Assembly: GCA_900549495.1 (NCBI GenBank)
Contig: UROL01000024.1
Coordinates: 1-15,860, forward strand
DNA from: an uncultured Eubacteriales bacterium
Lineage (GTDB): Bacteria; Bacillota; Clostridia; Oscillospirales; Oscillospiraceae
DNA: 15,860 bases
Direction of reading: 5' to 3'
The notes below the pieces were generated by a model that was not told the origin of the DNA, made no database searches, and worked only from the letters and a program-made list of their open reading frames with translations. Shown piece after piece: positions 13,905-15,860 of this stretch. The first letter of the stretch is position 1. The number at the start of each line of letters is the position of its first letter. Made by a program: the position numbers and the translations under genes.

Positions 13905-13910
13905 TCACCT
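13905..13910 (-). promoter_or_regulatory. Ribosome binding site of the mreB-like gene, overlapping the comF stop
   Basis: AGGTGA on the minus strand, five bases before ATG and overlapping the comF TAG. It favours the ATG at 13899 over the GTG at 13908 and points to coupled translation. Confidence 0.65.
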
Positions 13911-14598
13911 ACTTGGATAGTTTATGATTTCTTACTACGGCTATGGCCGCCCCATGTACTTCCTTCGCCCCTGCGGTCAGCAGCACCCGGGCGCACTCAT
14001 TCATGGTGGAGCCAGTTGTGAAAATATCGTCCATCAGAACCACCCGCTTGCCTCGCAAGTCCACACCCCTGCACACCCGGTAGGCACCAAGAATATTGGC
14101 CTTTCGCTGGGCGGAAGAGCTGAGCCCGGACTGGGGCGGCGTATTACGGACTTTCCGCAGTGTCTTGCAGGGTACAATTCCCATTGCCTTCCCAACAGCC
14201 TGGGCCAGCAGTTGGCATTGGTCATAGCCTCGTTTGAAGCGCCGGGCACGGCTGACAGGCACCCAGGTCAGGATATCGAACTCCGCCGGGCCCTGCTGGG
14301 ACAGCTTTGCCGCCAGCATCCGGCCAAAACCCGGAGCAAGATAGACGGCTTTTCGGAACTTGAACCGCAGAATGCTTTTGCGGACATTGTTTTCATAGTA
14401 CCAGACCGCAGTGAAACTGTCAAGAAAATGCACATCGATTTTTCCGGAAGTCTCCGGATTGGAGGCTCCGAAGGGGTAATCCGGCACCTGTGTGCGGCAA
14501 CTGTGACACAAATCTACCTCATTCGCTGTCAGGAAGCTACGGCACAGCATACAGCGCCGTGGGTAAAGCACGTCCCGAAGCCAAGACAGCAATGCCAT
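13909..14598 (-). CDS. comF: ComF family protein (phosphoribosyltransferase-like competence protein)
   Basis: A 229-residue ComFC-type protein. A Cys4 zinc finger at the N terminus (C16-x2-C19 and C31-x2-C34) is followed by a type I phosphoribosyltransferase fold, with the loop VVLMDDIFTTGST (PRPP-binding motif) near residues 186-198. A RFKRGYDQ segment typical of the family precedes it. ComF proteins take part in natural DNA uptake in B. subtilis, and homologues are widespread in bacteria not known to be competent; the biochemical role is unsettled. The start overlaps the recD2 stop by one base (TAATG), and the stop is nine bases from the mreB-like ATG, so the three genes form one unit. Confidence 0.94.
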   Translation of the reverse strand: MALLSWLRDVLYPRRCMLCRSFLTANEVDLCHSCRTQVPDYPFGASNPETSGKIDVHFLDSFTAVWYYENNVRKSILRFKFRKAVYLAPGFGRMLAAKLSQQGPAEFDILTWVPVSRARRFKRGYDQCQLLAQAVGKAMGIVPCKTLRKVRNTPPQSGLSSSAQRKANILGAYRVCRGVDLRGKRVVLMDDIFTTGSTMNECARVLLTAGAKEVHGAAIAVVRNHKLSK

Positions 14599-15860
14599 TA
14601 CTCCGCCTTCCCCTGAAGCCTCAGCTTCAGTCCGGTGTAGCGGCGGTTCTTTTTCGCATTTGCCGTCATGGCCGCTACGGTTTCTTCCCTGCCCACAATT
14701 ATCAGAAGCTCCCGGGCCCGGGTAATTGCAGTATACAGGACACTCCGATTCAGTAGGTACGGTGAGCCGCTCCAGGCTGTGAGAATCACAGCACGGTATT
14801 CGCTGCCCTGGCTTTTATGCACGGTTACAGCGTAGGCCTGCTCCAATTCTCCCAGCTGGGTAAAATCATAGTCCGCCTCCCGGTCATCAAAGAGGACGGT
14901 CAGCCGCTCCTGCTGCAAATCAATTTCCTTTATGGTGCCCACGTCGCCGTTGAAAATGCCATTGCCTAGGGCAGTGCCATCCGACTTCTTCCACATTATA
15001 TCATAATTGTTACGAATTTGCATCACCCGGTCGCCTTCCCGGAAAATAATTTCTCCGTAGGCCTTTTCCTTTTTCTCCGGAGCGGCAGGATTCAACGCCC
15101 CTTGCAGCATTTTGTTCAGAGCCATCGTTCCCACGCCGCCCTTTCTGGTGGGAGAAAGAACCTGGATTTCTGCGGCGGGGATCCCCATATTCTTGGGCAG
15201 CCGGGAAGTGCACAGGTCACGGACTAGCTGAACCACGTTTTCCTCGGAGCTGCGCCGCATAAAAAAGAAGTCGCTGGTGACGGTTTTCAATTCCGGCATT
15301 TCCCCCCGGTTGACACGGTGGGCATTCATAACTATCAGGCTTTTTTGCGCCTGGCGGAAAATCTCCGTCAGACGAACCGTGGGAAGGCATCCGCTGCGGA
15401 GCATATCGTTAAACGGAAAGCCGGGGCCCACCGGCGGAAGCTGGTCGGGGTCTCCCACCAGAATCAGCCGCTTTCCCCGGGGAATGGCCCTGAGCAGACT
15501 GGACAGCAGCAGAACATCCACCATGGACATTTCGTCCACCACCACCACATCGCATTTCAAAGGATTGTCCTCGTCCTTTGCAAACACCATCTTTCCGGTG
15601 GCAGGGTCGATACCGGATTCCAGGAGGCGGTGAATGGTGGCAGCATTCTCCCCTGTCACCTCTCCCAGCCGTTTGGCCGCCCGACCGGTGGGGGCCGCCA
15701 GAAGATAGCGCAGCTGCATATTCCCCAGCAAATTCAGAATGCCCCGCAGGACCGTTGTCTTACCGGTGCCGGGGCCACCGGTAATCAGCAGCAGGCCGGA
15801 GGATGCCGCCTCCTGGATTGCCTGCTCCTGCTGCCGGGAGTAGGACAGGCCGCTCTCCTG
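14598..15860 (-). CDS. recD2: RecD2-type SF1 DNA helicase, C-terminal part
   Basis: The frame is open to the window edge: 420 residues are visible and the N-terminal half (about 350-400 residues in the family) lies beyond it. The visible part begins before Walker A GGPGTGKT (fragment residues 28-35). It then shows APTGRAAKRL, Walker B VVVDEMSMVD, the motif III stretch LVGDPDQLPPVGPG, and the RLTEIFRQA motif. It ends in the C-terminal UvrD_C_2 region with VTVHKSQGSEY and YTAITRARELL. These are the RecD helicase motifs. In bacteria without RecBC the long RecD2 acts as a 5'-3' helicase in repair and replication fork maintenance. An internal TTG at 15731 is not a start, since the essential Walker A lies upstream of it. 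Confidence 0.96.
   Translation of the reverse strand, partial: QESGLSYSRQQEQAIQEAASSGLLLITGGPGTGKTTVLRGILNLLGNMQLRYLLAAPTGRAAKRLGEVTGENAATIHRLLESGIDPATGKMVFAKDEDNPLKCDVVVVDEMSMVDVLLLSSLLRAIPRGKRLILVGDPDQLPPVGPGFPFNDMLRSGCLPTVRLTEIFRQAQKSLIVMNAHRVNRGEMPELKTVTSDFFFMRRSSEENVVQLVRDLCTSRLPKNMGIPAAEIQVLSPTRKGGVGTMALNKMLQGALNPAAPEKKEKAYGEIIFREGDRVMQIRNNYDIMWKKSDGTALGNGIFNGDVGTIKEIDLQQERLTVLFDDREADYDFTQLGELEQAYAVTVHKSQGSEYRAVILTAWSGSPYLLNRSVLYTAITRARELLIIVGREETVAAMTANAKKNRRYTGLKLRLQGKAE

Noticed and set aside
1..15860. CRISPR array, tRNA, rRNA, insertion sequence, prophage, toxin-antitoxin or defence system
   Set aside because: No regularly spaced repeats, tRNA-like cloverleaf, transposase or integrase motif, or small gene pair of that type was seen on either strand.

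Overview
The window looks like chromosomal DNA of a Gram-positive gut-type Clostridia bacterium, probably Oscillospiraceae/Ruminococcaceae-like. This is inferred from gene content: a group II ECF transporter module beside truA, a ClpE-like unfoldase, a DUF1292 protein, a membrane-anchored parvulin foldase, a recD2-comF-mreB cluster, moderately GC-rich coding DNA and strong AGGAGG-type ribosome binding sites. The first 31 bases are not biological. They are an Illumina Nextera (Tn5) adapter, so the left edge is the raw end of an assembled contig and the first gene is cut there.

Layout, left to right. (1) 32-520, + strand: the C-terminal end of a secreted SH3b-repeat protein, with its own terminator facing a second terminator that ends the minus-strand clpE-like gene. 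(2) 636-7184, - strand: a clpE-like AAA+ unfoldase, then (in transcription order from the right) a SAM-dependent methyltransferase, ecfA1, ecfA2, ecfT and truA. The last five are packed with gaps of about 20 bases or less, or overlap, and look like one operon. (3) 7260-10076, - strand: a class A penicillin-binding protein with an unusual Cys4 insert, expressed from an extended -10 promoter with a hairpin-rich leader. (4) 10077-10404: a divergent intergenic region. (5) 10405-12723, + strand: a small acidic DUF1292 protein, a structured RNA that I read as 6S RNA with its terminator, then a membrane-anchored PpiC-type foldase with its own promoter and a long leader hairpin. (6) Two strong terminators at 12738-12838. 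(7) 12856-15860, - strand: recD2 (cut by the right edge), comF and a divergent mreB homologue, tightly coupled.

The genes are mostly housekeeping: cell-wall synthesis and shape (PBP, MreB, foldase), vitamin uptake (EcfA1A2T energising module; no S component in view), RNA modification (TruA, methyltransferase), protein quality control (ClpE-like), DNA repair or uptake (RecD2, ComF) and global transcription control (6S RNA). I see no CRISPR array, prophage, insertion sequence, tRNA or rRNA, and no convincing new multi-gene system. The points most worth a second look are the unannotated 6S-like RNA abutting the DUF1292 stop codon, the Cys4 zinc-ribbon-like insert in the PBP, the hairpin operators or leaders upstream of the PBP and foldase genes, and the divergent MreB.
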